Assembly: GCF_022763245.1 (NCBI RefSeq)
Contig: NZ_JALEGV010000005.1
Location: 240,717 to 304,716, forward strand
Length of the DNA stretch: 64,000 nt
Direction of reading: 5' to 3'
Origin: Oricola sp.
Lineage (GTDB): Bacteria > Pseudomonadota > Alphaproteobacteria > Rhizobiales > Rhizobiaceae
Shown: one piece after another, positions 7,515 through 15,794 of the stretch
Numbering within the stretch: the first letter of the stretch is position 1
How the letters are laid out: every line of letters starts with the position of its first letter
The notes under the pieces: generated by a model
Told to the model about the DNA's origin: nothing
The model's input: only the letters and a program-made list of their open reading frames with translations
Databases searched by the model: none
Made by a program: the position numbers and the translations under genes

Positions 7515-9847
7515 GTGGCCGCCCCGCTTCGGGCGCGCATGTCGTCGATGGCGGCCAGGATGTTTTCCGGCGTCGCCGGCGCCTTGAGATTCGGCGACAG
7601 GCCGGCCGCGCCGCAAGAGGCGACCGCGTCGCGGATGGCAAGCCAGACGGCGACGGCCAGCATCAGCGGCGGTTCGCCCACCGCCTTGGAGCGATAGACC
7701 GTCTCCTCGCCATTCGCTGCGTTGTCGAGCAGCGCCACGTTGAACTCCGGCGGCACGTCGCGCGAACCGGGGATCTTGTAGGTGGACGGACCGACCGTGC
7801 GCAGGCGGCCCTTGTCGTCCCACCACAATTCCTCGCAGGTCAGCCAGCCCATGCCCTGAACGAAGGCGCCCTCGATCTGGCCGAGGTCGATCGCCGGATT
7901 GAGCGAGGCGCCGCAATCCTGCAGCAGGTCGGCGCGCAGGCAGCGGCTTTCGCCGGTCAGCGTATCGACGGCCACTTCGGCCACCGCCGCGCCGTAGGTA
8001 TAGTAGAAGAAGGGCCGGCCCTTCAGCGTCTTGGGGTCCCAGTGGATTTTCGGCGTCGCGTAATAGCCTGCCTCCGACAGCTGCACGCGCGCCGCCCATG
8101 TCAGCTTTGCCAGTTCGCCGAAGGACACCGAGCGGTTACCCGCGTGGACGCGCTCCTCGCGGAAGACAATTTCCTCTGCCGCCACGTCGAAATGTCCGGC
8201 GGCGACATTGGCCATGCGGCCGCGGATCGCGGTGGCCGCGTTGTAGGCCGCCATGCCGTTCAGGTCCGAGCCGGTCGAAGCGGCGGTGGCGGAGGTGTTC
8301 GGCACCTTGCCGGTCGTCGTCGCGGTGATCTTCACCTGGTCGATGCCGATCTGGAACACCTCGGCGACCACCTGCGCGACTTTCATGAACAGGCCCTGGC
8401 CCATCTCCGTGCCGCCGTGGTTCAGGTGAACCGAGCCGTCCTGGTAGACATGGACGAGCGCGCCGGCCTGGTTGAGCGAGGTCAGATTGAAGGAGATGCC
8501 GAACTTGACCGGCATGAAGGCAAGCCCGCGCCGCAACAGCGGGTCGGCGGCGTTGTGCGCGTCGATCTCGGCGCGGCGGCGTTCCCATTCCGATGAGCCG
8601 AGCAGCGATTCGGTCACCCAGGTCAGGCGGTTCTGGCTGGTTTCGACCGGCTGACCGTAGGGCGTCACCTCACCGGTTTCCGGGCCGTAATAGTTGCGCA
8701 TGCGCACCGCGGTCGGGTCGAGCTGCAGTTCGCGGGCGATCTGGTCCATGATCGCCTCGATGCCGATGATGCCCTGCGGCCCGCCGAACCCGCGAAAAGC
8801 GGTGTTGGAGACGGTGTTGGTCTTGCAGGCATGGCCGACCAGGCGCGCCGCCGGGACGAAATAGGAATTGTCTGAGTGGGTGAGCGTGCGGGTGATCACC
8901 GGACCGGTCAGGTCCGGCGTGTTGCCGGCGCGCGCCAGGTATTCGATGTCGAGCCCTCTGATGCGCCCGTCTGCGTCGACGCCCACCTTCCAGGACGCGA
9001 CCATGTCGTGGCGCTTGCCGGTCGCGGACATGTCGGTGGAGCGCTTCAGTCGCATCTTGACCGGCTTGCCGGCCTTTCTGGCGAGCAGCGCGGCGGCCGA
9101 CGCGATGATCGTCGGCTGGCTTTCCTTGCCGCCGAACCCGCCGCCCATGCGGCGCGTGAACACGTCGACGGAATTGGCGAGCCCGCCCAGAACATGGGCG
9201 ACGTGATGCTGCACCTCGGTCGGGTGCTGGGTGGAGGAATGGATGACCATGTCGCCGTCCTCGCCGGGGACGGCGTAGGCGATGTGGGTTTCCAGGTAGA
9301 AATGGTCCTGGCCGCCGATCTCGAGCCGGCCCTCGATGACGCGCTCGGCTTCAGCCAGCGCCGCGTCGATGTCGCCCTCGAGCAAGATCTGCGGCGCCAT
9401 GACGTAGGAGCCGCGCGCATGCGCCGTCTCCACGTCGAGCACGGGTTCGAGTTCCTCGATGTCAAGCGCGACCTCTCGGGCGGCCTTGACCGCCTGCTCG
9501 TAGGTCGTGGCCGCGATCGCGCCGATCGGCATGCCGGCATAGTCGACGACGTCTTCGGCAAACAGCGGCTCGCCGGACAGGATCGGGCCGATGTCGTTGT
9601 CGCCGGGAATGTCGCCGGCGGCGACGAAGGCGACGACACCCGGCATCGCCAGCGCCCTGGCCGGATCGACGCCCTTCAGACGGCCATGGGCGACGGGGGA
9701 GACGACGAGGGCCGCGTGCAACGTGCCCGGCAGTTCCACCATGTCGTCGATATAGGACGCCTCGCCGGCGATCTGCTTGGCCGCGCTGTCATGGGCGAGG
9801 CCGTGGCCGACGACCGTGCGCTGGACGGATTTCACGTCGATCGTCAT
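7511..9847 (-). CDS. xdhB: Xanthine dehydrogenase, molybdenum-binding subunit
   Basis: A 778-residue subunit, starting at an ATG (9847) that overlaps the xdhA stop as ATGA. It carries the molybdopterin-domain motifs GGGFGGKE (about residue 206 on), AFRGFGGPQG and GQG, and the C-terminal VGEPP segment that holds the catalytic glutamate. It oxidises hypoxanthine and xanthine to urate with XdhA. An open frame continues upstream on the same strand through the xdhA region but in another frame, so the 9847 start is clear. Confidence 0.97.
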   Translation of the reverse strand: MTIDVKSVQRTVVGHGLAHDSAAKQIAGEASYIDDMVELPGTLHAALVVSPVAHGRLKGVDPARALAMPGVVAFVAAGDIPGDNDIGPILSGEPLFAEDVVDYAGMPIGAIAATTYEQAVKAAREVALDIEELEPVLDVETAHARGSYVMAPQILLEGDIDAALAEAERVIEGRLEIGGQDHFYLETHIAYAVPGEDGDMVIHSSTQHPTEVQHHVAHVLGGLANSVDVFTRRMGGGFGGKESQPTIIASAAALLARKAGKPVKMRLKRSTDMSATGKRHDMVASWKVGVDADGRIRGLDIEYLARAGNTPDLTGPVITRTLTHSDNSYFVPAARLVGHACKTNTVSNTAFRGFGGPQGIIGIEAIMDQIARELQLDPTAVRMRNYYGPETGEVTPYGQPVETSQNRLTWVTESLLGSSEWERRRAEIDAHNAADPLLRRGLAFMPVKFGISFNLTSLNQAGALVHVYQDGSVHLNHGGTEMGQGLFMKVAQVVAEVFQIGIDQVKITATTTGKVPNTSATAASTGSDLNGMAAYNAATAIRGRMANVAAGHFDVAAEEIVFREERVHAGNRSVSFGELAKLTWAARVQLSEAGYYATPKIHWDPKTLKGRPFFYYTYGAAVAEVAVDTLTGESRCLRADLLQDCGASLNPAIDLGQIEGAFVQGMGWLTCEELWWDDKGRLRTVGPSTYKIPGSRDVPPEFNVALLDNAANGEETVYRSKAVGEPPLMLAVAVWLAIRDAVASCGAAGLSPNLKAPATPENILAAIDDMRARSGAAT

Positions 9848-11259
9848 AGCGCCATCACCTCCACGGTTTCGCCGGCCAGGTCGCGCGCGAGCCGCTGCAC
9901 CAGCGCGCCGGCGGTTCGCATGCGGTAATCGGCGCTGCCGCGCCAGTCGCTCAGCGGGGCGAAATCTTCGGACAAGGCCGCGACGGCTTCGGCCTGCGCA
10001 CTCACGTCGAGCGGCTGGCCCAGGAGCTTGTCCTCCGACGCCCTCGCCCGCTTGGGGATCGCCGCCATGCCGCCATAGGCGAAGCGGCAGGCGGTCACCT
10101 TGCCGTCTTCCATGGCGAGCCAGAACGCCCCGCACACCGTGGAGATGTCCTGGTCGTAGCGTTTCGACAGCTTGTAGACGCGGAAGGCCTCGCCCGGCTT
10201 CGGGCGCGGCACGGTGACGGAGACGATCACCTCGTCGGATTTCAGCTCCGTCTTGCGGTAATCGAGGAAGAAATCCTCCAGCGGCAGGCTGCGGCTTCCC
10301 CGCGCCTGCGAGGCCAGCGTGATGGTCGCGCCCAGCGCGATCAAGGCCGGCGGGCCGTCGCCGATCGGGCTTGCCGTGCCGATATTGCCGCCGACCGTGC
10401 CCATGGCGCGGATCTGCGTCGAGCCGAAACGCCGGATCAGGGTGGCCCAGCTCGGATAGTCCTCGCGCACGGCCTCCAGAATCTCGCCCCATGTCACCGC
10501 GGCGCCGAAGGTCCAGGCGTCGGCCGTCTCGTCGATCGCACGCAGTTCGCGCGTCCGGCGCGTCGAGACGATGCGGTCCCAGTCGGAGTGATAATCCGCC
10601 CGCGCGACGCCGAGATCTGTGCCGCCGGCGAGGATGACCGCGTCGGGATGCGCGGCGCGCAGCGCGGTCAGTTCGTCCAGCGTCGCCGGCTGGTGCAGCA
10701 CGGAGCCGTCCGACGACACCTCGCTGTGCCAGTCCGGCAGGTCCGCCGCCATTGCCGGTTCGAGGCCTGCCGCCGCCGCGGTCCGGGCCGCCTCGACGAT
10801 CGGCTTGTAGCCGGTGCAGCGGCACAGATTGCCGGCGAGCGCGTCGTGGATCGCCTCTTCTTCCGGCTGCGGCGTGTTCTCGATCAGCCCGGTCAGCGAC
10901 ATCACGATGCCCGGCGTGCAGAAGCCGCATTGCGATGAGCCGTTGGAGGCCATCGCCTCCTGCAGCGGGGTCATCACACCGTCACGCTTCAGGCCCTCGA
11001 CGGTGGTCAGTTCCACGCCGTCGAGCTGCGCCGCGGTCATGATGCAGGCATTCGCCGCCTGACGGGCGGCGCCGTCGCGGCGAAGCAGCACGGTGCAGGC
11101 GCCGCAATCGCCCTCGGCGCAGCCTTCCTTGGTGCCCTTCAGGCCGAAATGGTTGCGGATCACGTCCAGCGCGGTCGTGTCCGGCCGCCCGGCGAAACTG
11201 ACCGCCTTGCCGTTCAGGACGAAACGGATGCCGTCTTCAGATGCGTGTTGCGATGTCAT
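9844..11259 (-). CDS. xdhA: Xanthine dehydrogenase, iron-sulfur/FAD subunit
   Basis: A 471-residue subunit. The plant-type 2Fe-2S cluster ligands include C47, C52 and C55 (GCAEGDCGAC), with C72; the second cluster uses C111, C114, C146 and C148 (CGFCTPG and CRCTGY). The FAD domain follows, with AGGTDLGV and TVGGNIGTASP. The start is the ATG at 11259, preceded by AAAGGCGAG; an in-frame TTG at 11277 is less likely. It passes electrons from the molybdenum site in XdhB to FAD and NAD+. The maturation factor XdhC is not in this operon. Confidence 0.97.
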   Translation of the reverse strand: MTSQHASEDGIRFVLNGKAVSFAGRPDTTALDVIRNHFGLKGTKEGCAEGDCGACTVLLRRDGAARQAANACIMTAAQLDGVELTTVEGLKRDGVMTPLQEAMASNGSSQCGFCTPGIVMSLTGLIENTPQPEEEAIHDALAGNLCRCTGYKPIVEAARTAAAAGLEPAMAADLPDWHSEVSSDGSVLHQPATLDELTALRAAHPDAVILAGGTDLGVARADYHSDWDRIVSTRRTRELRAIDETADAWTFGAAVTWGEILEAVREDYPSWATLIRRFGSTQIRAMGTVGGNIGTASPIGDGPPALIALGATITLASQARGSRSLPLEDFFLDYRKTELKSDEVIVSVTVPRPKPGEAFRVYKLSKRYDQDISTVCGAFWLAMEDGKVTACRFAYGGMAAIPKRARASEDKLLGQPLDVSAQAEAVAALSEDFAPLSDWRGSADYRMRTAGALVQRLARDLAGETVEVMAL

Positions 11260-11273
11260 GCTCGGCTCGCCTT

Positions 11274-11780
11274 TCAACTGGAAAGGACGTCGATGCGATA
11301 GCGGACGCCCTCATAGTCGTGCTCCTCCAGATTGTTTCCCGCGCCATCCCGGTCGACGACCAGGAAATCGCTCGCCTCTTCGAGCGACAGCAGCGGGTGA
11401 TGCCAGGTGTTCCTGGCGTAGTTGACGCCCTTCCCCGGCGGGCAGATGAAGACCTGCGGCACCCCCGGCGCGCCGTCCTCGTCCACCGCCACCACGGCGA
11501 GGAACGGCCGTGGCGAGAGCGGGAAGAACAGCTGGCTGCCAAGCGGATGGCGTTCCATCATCTTGATGTCGATCGGCGGCGCGAAGGCCTGTCCGCGGAA
11601 GACGCTGACGATGGCGCGCCCGCCCCCGTCGGTCACGTCGATGCCGGCCAGGTCGTGGAAGCGCTCGGTCGAGCCCTGGTTGATGAGCCGCAGTTCCGCG
11701 CCCTCGGTCTCGACGACGTCGCCGAAAGGCGCGAACGCGTCCTTCGACAGGGGACGGACGGTAAGCGGGACGACCGTCAT
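11274..11780 (-). CDS. allA: Ureidoglycolate lyase
   Basis: A 168-residue cupin-like enzyme that splits ureidoglycolate into glyoxylate and urea. Recognisable features include KDAFAPFGDV near the N-terminus, FRGQAF, ERHPLGSQLFFPL, and KGVNYARNTWHHPL near the C-terminus, which are family hallmarks. The start (ATG at 11780) overlaps the puuE stop as ATGA, and xdhA follows after 14 bases. It works after allantoinase and an allantoate-degrading enzyme; the latter is not in the window. Confidence 0.94.
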   Translation of the reverse strand: MTVVPLTVRPLSKDAFAPFGDVVETEGAELRLINQGSTERFHDLAGIDVTDGGGRAIVSVFRGQAFAPPIDIKMMERHPLGSQLFFPLSPRPFLAVVAVDEDGAPGVPQVFICPPGKGVNYARNTWHHPLLSLEEASDFLVVDRDGAGNNLEEHDYEGVRYRIDVLSS

Positions 11781-12706
11781 GCGTTCTCCGGCTTCGGCGG
11801 GTGAGTGTCCCACCAGTGCCGCGCGATCTCGATGCGCCTGGCGACCCAGACGTCGTCATGGCTCTTCACGTAATCGAGGAACCGCGCCAGCGCCGCCGCA
11901 CGGCCGGGTTTGCCGACAAGGCGGCAATGAAGGCCGACGGAGAGCATTTTCGGCGCCCCGGCACGGCCTTCCTCCAGCAGCAGGTCGAAGGAGTCCTTCA
12001 GATAGGTGAAGAACTGGTCGCCGGAATTGAAGCCCTGCGGCGTCGCGAATCGCATGTCGTTGACGTCGAGCGTATAGGGCACGATCAGATGCGGCCCGTT
12101 CGGCCCGTCCACGTAATAGGGCAGTTCGTCGGCGTAGGAATCGGCCGAATAGACGAAACCGCCCTCCTCCATCACGATGTTCAGCGTGTTGTCGGAGGGC
12201 TTGCCCTGGTAGATGCCGAGCGGCCGCTCGCCGGTGATCTCGGTGTGCAGGCGCACCGCCGCGTGGATGTGGGCGCGTTCCGTCGCCTCGTCGAAATCCT
12301 TGTATTCCAGCCAGCGCAGGCCGTGGCTCGCGATTTCCCAGCCGGCCTCCTTCATGGCGGCGACCGCGTCGGGATTTCGCATCATGGCAACCGTCACGCC
12401 ATAGACCGTGACCGGCATGGAGCGCTCGGTAAACAGCCGCCACAGGCGCCAGAACCCGGCGCGCGAGCCGTATTCGTAGAGCGATTCCATGTTGAGATTG
12501 CGCTGGTCCGGCCATGCGTCGGCGCCGACGATTTCCGACAGCAGCTTTTCGGAGGCGGGGTCGCCGTCGAGGATGCTGCTCTCGCCGCCCTCCTCGTAAT
12601 TGACGACGAACTGGACCGCCAGCTTGGCGCCGCCCGGCCATTTGGGATCGGGCGGCGTGCGGCCGTATCCGACGAGATCTCTTGGATAATCGGTTTTTGA
12701 ATACAT
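11777..12706 (-). CDS. puuE: Allantoinase, polysaccharide-deacetylase-like (PuuE)
   Basis: A 309-residue enzyme with the polysaccharide-deacetylase fold rather than the amidohydrolase fold of AllB. Typical segments are YGRTPPDPKWPGGAK near the start, NYEEGGESSILDGD, WEIASHGLRWLEY (metal-binding His region) and GIYQGKPSDNT. It opens S-allantoin to allantoate. It is the first gene of the six-gene purine-degradation operon; only about 40 bases separate its start from the terminator of bioY, so the promoter must be compact or overlap that region. Confidence 0.95.
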   Translation of the reverse strand: MYSKTDYPRDLVGYGRTPPDPKWPGGAKLAVQFVVNYEEGGESSILDGDPASEKLLSEIVGADAWPDQRNLNMESLYEYGSRAGFWRLWRLFTERSMPVTVYGVTVAMMRNPDAVAAMKEAGWEIASHGLRWLEYKDFDEATERAHIHAAVRLHTEITGERPLGIYQGKPSDNTLNIVMEEGGFVYSADSYADELPYYVDGPNGPHLIVPYTLDVNDMRFATPQGFNSGDQFFTYLKDSFDLLLEEGRAGAPKMLSVGLHCRLVGKPGRAAALARFLDYVKSHDDVWVARRIEIARHWWDTHPPKPENA

Positions 12707-12746
12707 GGTCTAATTTTGACCCCGGATTCGCGTTGTTCGCAAGCGC

Positions 12747-12776
12747 AAAAAAAAGCCGCGGACGATGCCGCGGCTT
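12747..12776 (-). terminator. Rho-independent terminator of bioY
   Basis: On the minus strand a 9-bp perfect stem (AAGCCGCGG / CCGCGGCTT, loop of six bases) runs straight into a run of T residues. It lies 23 bases past the bioY stop codon and insulates the purine operon that starts at 12706. Confidence 0.92.
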
Positions 12777-12798
12777 CGATTCGCCCGATGGCGGAATA

Positions 12799-13386
12799 TT
12801 ATTTTCGCCCGAAGAGGCTCCAGAGCGCGGGAACCAGCGCGCCGGCGAGAACCGCCTTGATCATGTCGCTGATGATGAAGGGCCCGACGCCCCATGCCCA
12901 GGCCTTCTCGACGCCGTAGGCCGGGTGGAACGCGATCCACAGCGCGCCGATCACGAGGATCATCAGGGCGCCGACGACGTTGGTGGCGGCCAGCGCGAAG
13001 GGGTTGCGCGACAGGCCGCGATCGGCGGCCCAGCCGGTCAGGCCGGCGGCCAGCACGAAGGCGATCAGGTAGCCGGTGGTCGCGCTCGTCGCGAAATAGG
13101 CCAGACCGCCGCCATTGGTGAAGACCGGAAGGCCCGCAGCGCCCTCGGCGAGATAGGCGAGCAGGGTGGCAACCGCGAGCTTGCGGCCGTAGACGGCGGC
13201 GATCGTGAAGATCGCAAGGCTCTGCATCGTGGTCGGAACCGGCCACATCGGCACCTTCACCTGCCCCGCGACCGCGATCAGCAGCGAGCCGGCGATGGCC
13301 AGGAACGCATACATGGCATAGCGCGTCAGCGTCTCGCGCGGCAGCGCCTGGTGAATCAACGGTCTGGATGCATGGGAGATTGCCAT
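12799..13386 (-). CDS. bioY: Biotin transporter substrate-binding component BioY
   Basis: A 195-residue, very hydrophobic inner-membrane protein with about six membrane segments. It has the BioY features VKVPMWPVPTTMQSLAIF (substrate-region loop), GLPVFTNGGGLAYF and GPFIISDMIKAVLAG near the C-terminus. The start is the ATG at 13386, with an upstream AGGG. BioY binds biotin alone or with the BioM/BioN energy-coupling module; no bioMN genes follow here, so it may act alone or with distant partners. A canonical alphaproteobacterial BioR box is not visible upstream. Confidence 0.95.
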   Translation of the reverse strand: MAISHASRPLIHQALPRETLTRYAMYAFLAIAGSLLIAVAGQVKVPMWPVPTTMQSLAIFTIAAVYGRKLAVATLLAYLAEGAAGLPVFTNGGGLAYFATSATTGYLIAFVLAAGLTGWAADRGLSRNPFALAATNVVGALMILVIGALWIAFHPAYGVEKAWAWGVGPFIISDMIKAVLAGALVPALWSLFGRK

Positions 13387-13458
13387 ATCGGATGCCCTGT
13401 TGAGTGTCTGTTTCCCGGCCCGTCGGAAAAATGGGCCTTCCTTGCCTATATCGGTGAA

Positions 13459-13471
13459 GCTGATAATCAGC
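13459..13471. promoter_or_regulatory. 13-bp palindrome in the bioY / hydrolase divergent region
   Basis: GCTGATAATCAGC is a perfect 6-1-6 dyad between the divergent bioY and metallo-hydrolase genes. It does not match the TTATCKATAA-type BioR consensus. It may be an operator for either gene; the regulator is unknown. Confidence 0.3.
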
Positions 13472-13517
13472 AAGGCGGCCGGCAGCCCGGCCTGTGAAAA
13501 GGGATCCCCAGACACGC

Positions 13518-14426
13518 ATGTCCGACATCGAATTCGACCGCCGCTTCGAGCCGGCACATGGCCAGGCCGTGCCCGTGGCCGACAATATCGTCCGCGTCAC
13601 CGTCAACAATCCGAGCCCGTTCACCTTTCACGGCACCAACAGCTACATCATCGGGCGCGACACGCTGGCCGTCATCGATCCGGGACCGGTCGACGACGCG
13701 CATCTCGCCGCGCTGATCGACGCGATCGGCGGTCGACCGGTCAGCCACATCTTCGTCAGTCACACCCATGCCGACCATTCGCCGCTCGCCGAGCGGCTGA
13801 AGCAGGAATCCGGCGCCGTCACGGCGGCCGAAGGCCCGCACCGCGCCGCACGGCCGCTGCATATCGGCGAGGTCCATCCGCTCGACGCCTCCTCCGACAC
13901 CGCGTTTCGCCCCGACATCCGCCTGGCCGACGGCGACATCATCGACACCGGCGAATGGGCCATCGAGGCGGTGGCCACGCCGGGCCATGCCGCCAATCAC
14001 ATGGCCTTCGCGGTCAAGGGCACCGGCATCGTCTTTTCGGCCGACCACGTGATGGCCTGGGCGACCTCCATCGTCGCGCCGCCCGACGGCGCGATGTCCG
14101 ATTACATGGCCTCGCTGGAGAAGCTCGCGGCACGCGACGACCGCCTCTATCTGCCGGGTCATGGCGGCCCCGTCACGAAGCCCGGGCCTTTCGTCCGCGC
14201 GCTCAGGACGCACCGCAAGATGCGCGAGGCGGCGATCCTCGACCGCGTCCGCAAGGGCAGCCGGACGATCGCCGAGATGGTGCGCGAGATCTATCGCGAC
14301 ACCGATCCGCGCCTGCACGGCGCAGCCGGCCTTTCGGTGCTGGCGCATCTGGAGGATCTCGTCGCCCGGGGCGTGGTGCAGACCGACGGCCCGCCGGCCA
14401 TCGAAGGCATCTTCTACCCAGCCTGA
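13518..14426 (+). CDS. Metallo-beta-lactamase-fold hydrolase (LACTB2-like)
   Basis: A 302-residue hydrolase. The zinc-binding HTHADH motif is at 82-87 and further metal ligands lie in GHAANHM and in the GHGGP segment toward the C-terminus. The last 80 or so residues form a small winged-helix-like tail (REAAILDRV...GLSVLAHLEDLVARGVV), as in the LACTB2/RNase-Z-like subgroup, hinting at a nucleic-acid or ester substrate. The ATG at 13518 is preferred; a GTG at 13494 is possible. It diverges from bioY and converges with the DUF1499 gene. Confidence 0.85.
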   Translation: MSDIEFDRRFEPAHGQAVPVADNIVRVTVNNPSPFTFHGTNSYIIGRDTLAVIDPGPVDDAHLAALIDAIGGRPVSHIFVSHTHADHSPLAERLKQESGAVTAAEGPHRAARPLHIGEVHPLDASSDTAFRPDIRLADGDIIDTGEWAIEAVATPGHAANHMAFAVKGTGIVFSADHVMAWATSIVAPPDGAMSDYMASLEKLAARDDRLYLPGHGGPVTKPGPFVRALRTHRKMREAAILDRVRKGSRTIAEMVREIYRDTDPRLHGAAGLSVLAHLEDLVARGVVQTDGPPAIEGIFYPA

Positions 14427-14433
14427 GCGGAAC

Positions 14434-15237
14434 TCACGCTTCGACGATGCCGATCAGCTGGAAGTCCAGCGTGTCGAGATAGCGCGCGATCAGGCGGGCG
14501 TTCCAGCCGAGGTCGTGGGACACGAAATCGGTGCGTGCGCGCATGTCGATGAAGCTGGTGTCGCCCTCGTCCGTCAGCCGCAGCACCACCGAACCGGGGA
14601 TCGCCAGCACGGGGATCGTGTAGGTGAATTCGAAGATCAGCTCGTCATCGGCGCCGATGCGGCCGCGCCGCGACGCCAGCGTCCAGCCCTGGTTGGCGGC
14701 CGCCGTCAGGATCGTCTCCTCGATCGCCTCCGGCGGCGCCTTGAAGCGCCGGCCGGCCAGATGCGGGTAGCCGTCCCGCATCCGCGAGGCGACGATGGCT
14801 GCCGGGTTGTCGTCCGTCACCCGCACCTCCGCCTCCAGAAGCGGCGGGTCGATCAGGTCGGTCGAGACATCCGCCTGGTGCGGCCGCAACACCCAGCCGA
14901 CGCCGGCGAGCACGAAGGGGGCCAGCGTGAAGGCGGTCAGGAACAGCGCCAGGATCGCCCGGCGTCCGCCCATCGTTCCGCGCATCCACAGGCTGTGCAG
15001 CGCCATGATGATCAGCACCAGTCCGACCAGCGCGATCGTCACCGCGCTGGCGACGAGGTTGAAGAAGGTCGGCGTGTCGACCCATCCCTGGTAGTGGGCG
15101 AGCAGCGAAATCAGCGCCAGGACGGGCGCGAAAATGGCGAAACGCAGCGACCAGCCGGCGGACACGGAGCGCCTGCGCTCCGGCAGGGGGCGCAGGGTCA
15201 GAGGCTTCCGCTTTCGTCCCGCTCTCAAAGTGGCCAT
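14434..15237 (-). CDS. DUF1499 membrane protein
   Basis: A 267-residue protein starting at the ATG at 15237. A basic N-terminus (RKRK) is followed by three hydrophobic segments (about residues 30-47, 56-80, 92-115), then a soluble domain with TDDNPAAIVASRM..GYPHL and the late FSYTIP-like and DMRARTD segments of the DUF1499 family. The function of the family is unknown. It converges on the upstream hydrolase with only a seven-base gap. Confidence 0.75.
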   Translation of the reverse strand: MATLRAGRKRKPLTLRPLPERRRSVSAGWSLRFAIFAPVLALISLLAHYQGWVDTPTFFNLVASAVTIALVGLVLIIMALHSLWMRGTMGGRRAILALFLTAFTLAPFVLAGVGWVLRPHQADVSTDLIDPPLLEAEVRVTDDNPAAIVASRMRDGYPHLAGRRFKAPPEAIEETILTAAANQGWTLASRRGRIGADDELIFEFTYTIPVLAIPGSVVLRLTDEGDTSFIDMRARTDFVSHDLGWNARLIARYLDTLDFQLIGIVEA

Positions 15238-15385
15238 GGCAGCGGCGTTACCGCGAAAACACGCTTTGTGTAAAGCTGATCGAAAAAGTGCCCCATGAAA
15301 TGTCGGCCCGCCCAATTGCGGCCAAACCGTCAGGCGAGTTAGAGACCGCTGGCGGGCCCAAGAAGAAGAAAAGGAAAACGCGCTC

Positions 15386-15784
15386 ATGCAGCCTTCAAAC
15401 ACGCTGGAGACGATCATGATCGAGCGAGCCGGAACGCAAATCGCCACTGGCGAGAAGAACTTCGTCGATCTGGATTCCGTCGAACTGGAACTGGCGATCG
15501 ATCCGAACATCCTGCGCGACGCCGGTTTCGAGGACTGTCTCAAGGCGGCCGCACGCGCCACCGGGTTCGACTTCCTGTTCCAGCTTCCGGCCTTCGACCA
15601 GGTGCCGGGACAGCGCATCGCGGTTCTGTCGACCGACAGCGGCCGTGACCTTCTCTATGCGGTCTTGGGCGATTCCGGCGCCGAGATCGAAATCATCCCC
15701 GAAGAAGCCATGCGCGCCGAGATCCGCGATTTCGCGGAATCCTTCATGGACGTGTTCCTGCGGATCGGCGACAAGCAGAGCTGA
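15386..15784 (+). CDS. Conserved-looking acidic hypothetical protein, 132 residues
   Basis: I do not recognise this protein. It is acidic, soluble, without signal peptide or membrane segment, and has one internal cysteine (in FEDCLK). A good purine-rich ribosome site (AAAAGGAAAA) precedes the ATG, and codon use is like its neighbours, so it is probably real. It is divergent from the DUF1499 gene and converges with ppdK ten bases away. Confidence 0.65.
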   Translation: MQPSNTLETIMIERAGTQIATGEKNFVDLDSVELELAIDPNILRDAGFEDCLKAAARATGFDFLFQLPAFDQVPGQRIAVLSTDSGRDLLYAVLGDSGAEIEIIPEEAMRAEIRDFAESFMDVFLRIGDKQS

Positions 15785-15794
15785 CCGCGCTTTC

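Noticed and set aside
9848..10930. N-terminal extension of xdhB through the xdhA region
   Set aside because: Same strand but different frame from xdhA; the true xdhB start at 9847 gives the normal XdhB N-terminus and an ATGA overlap.
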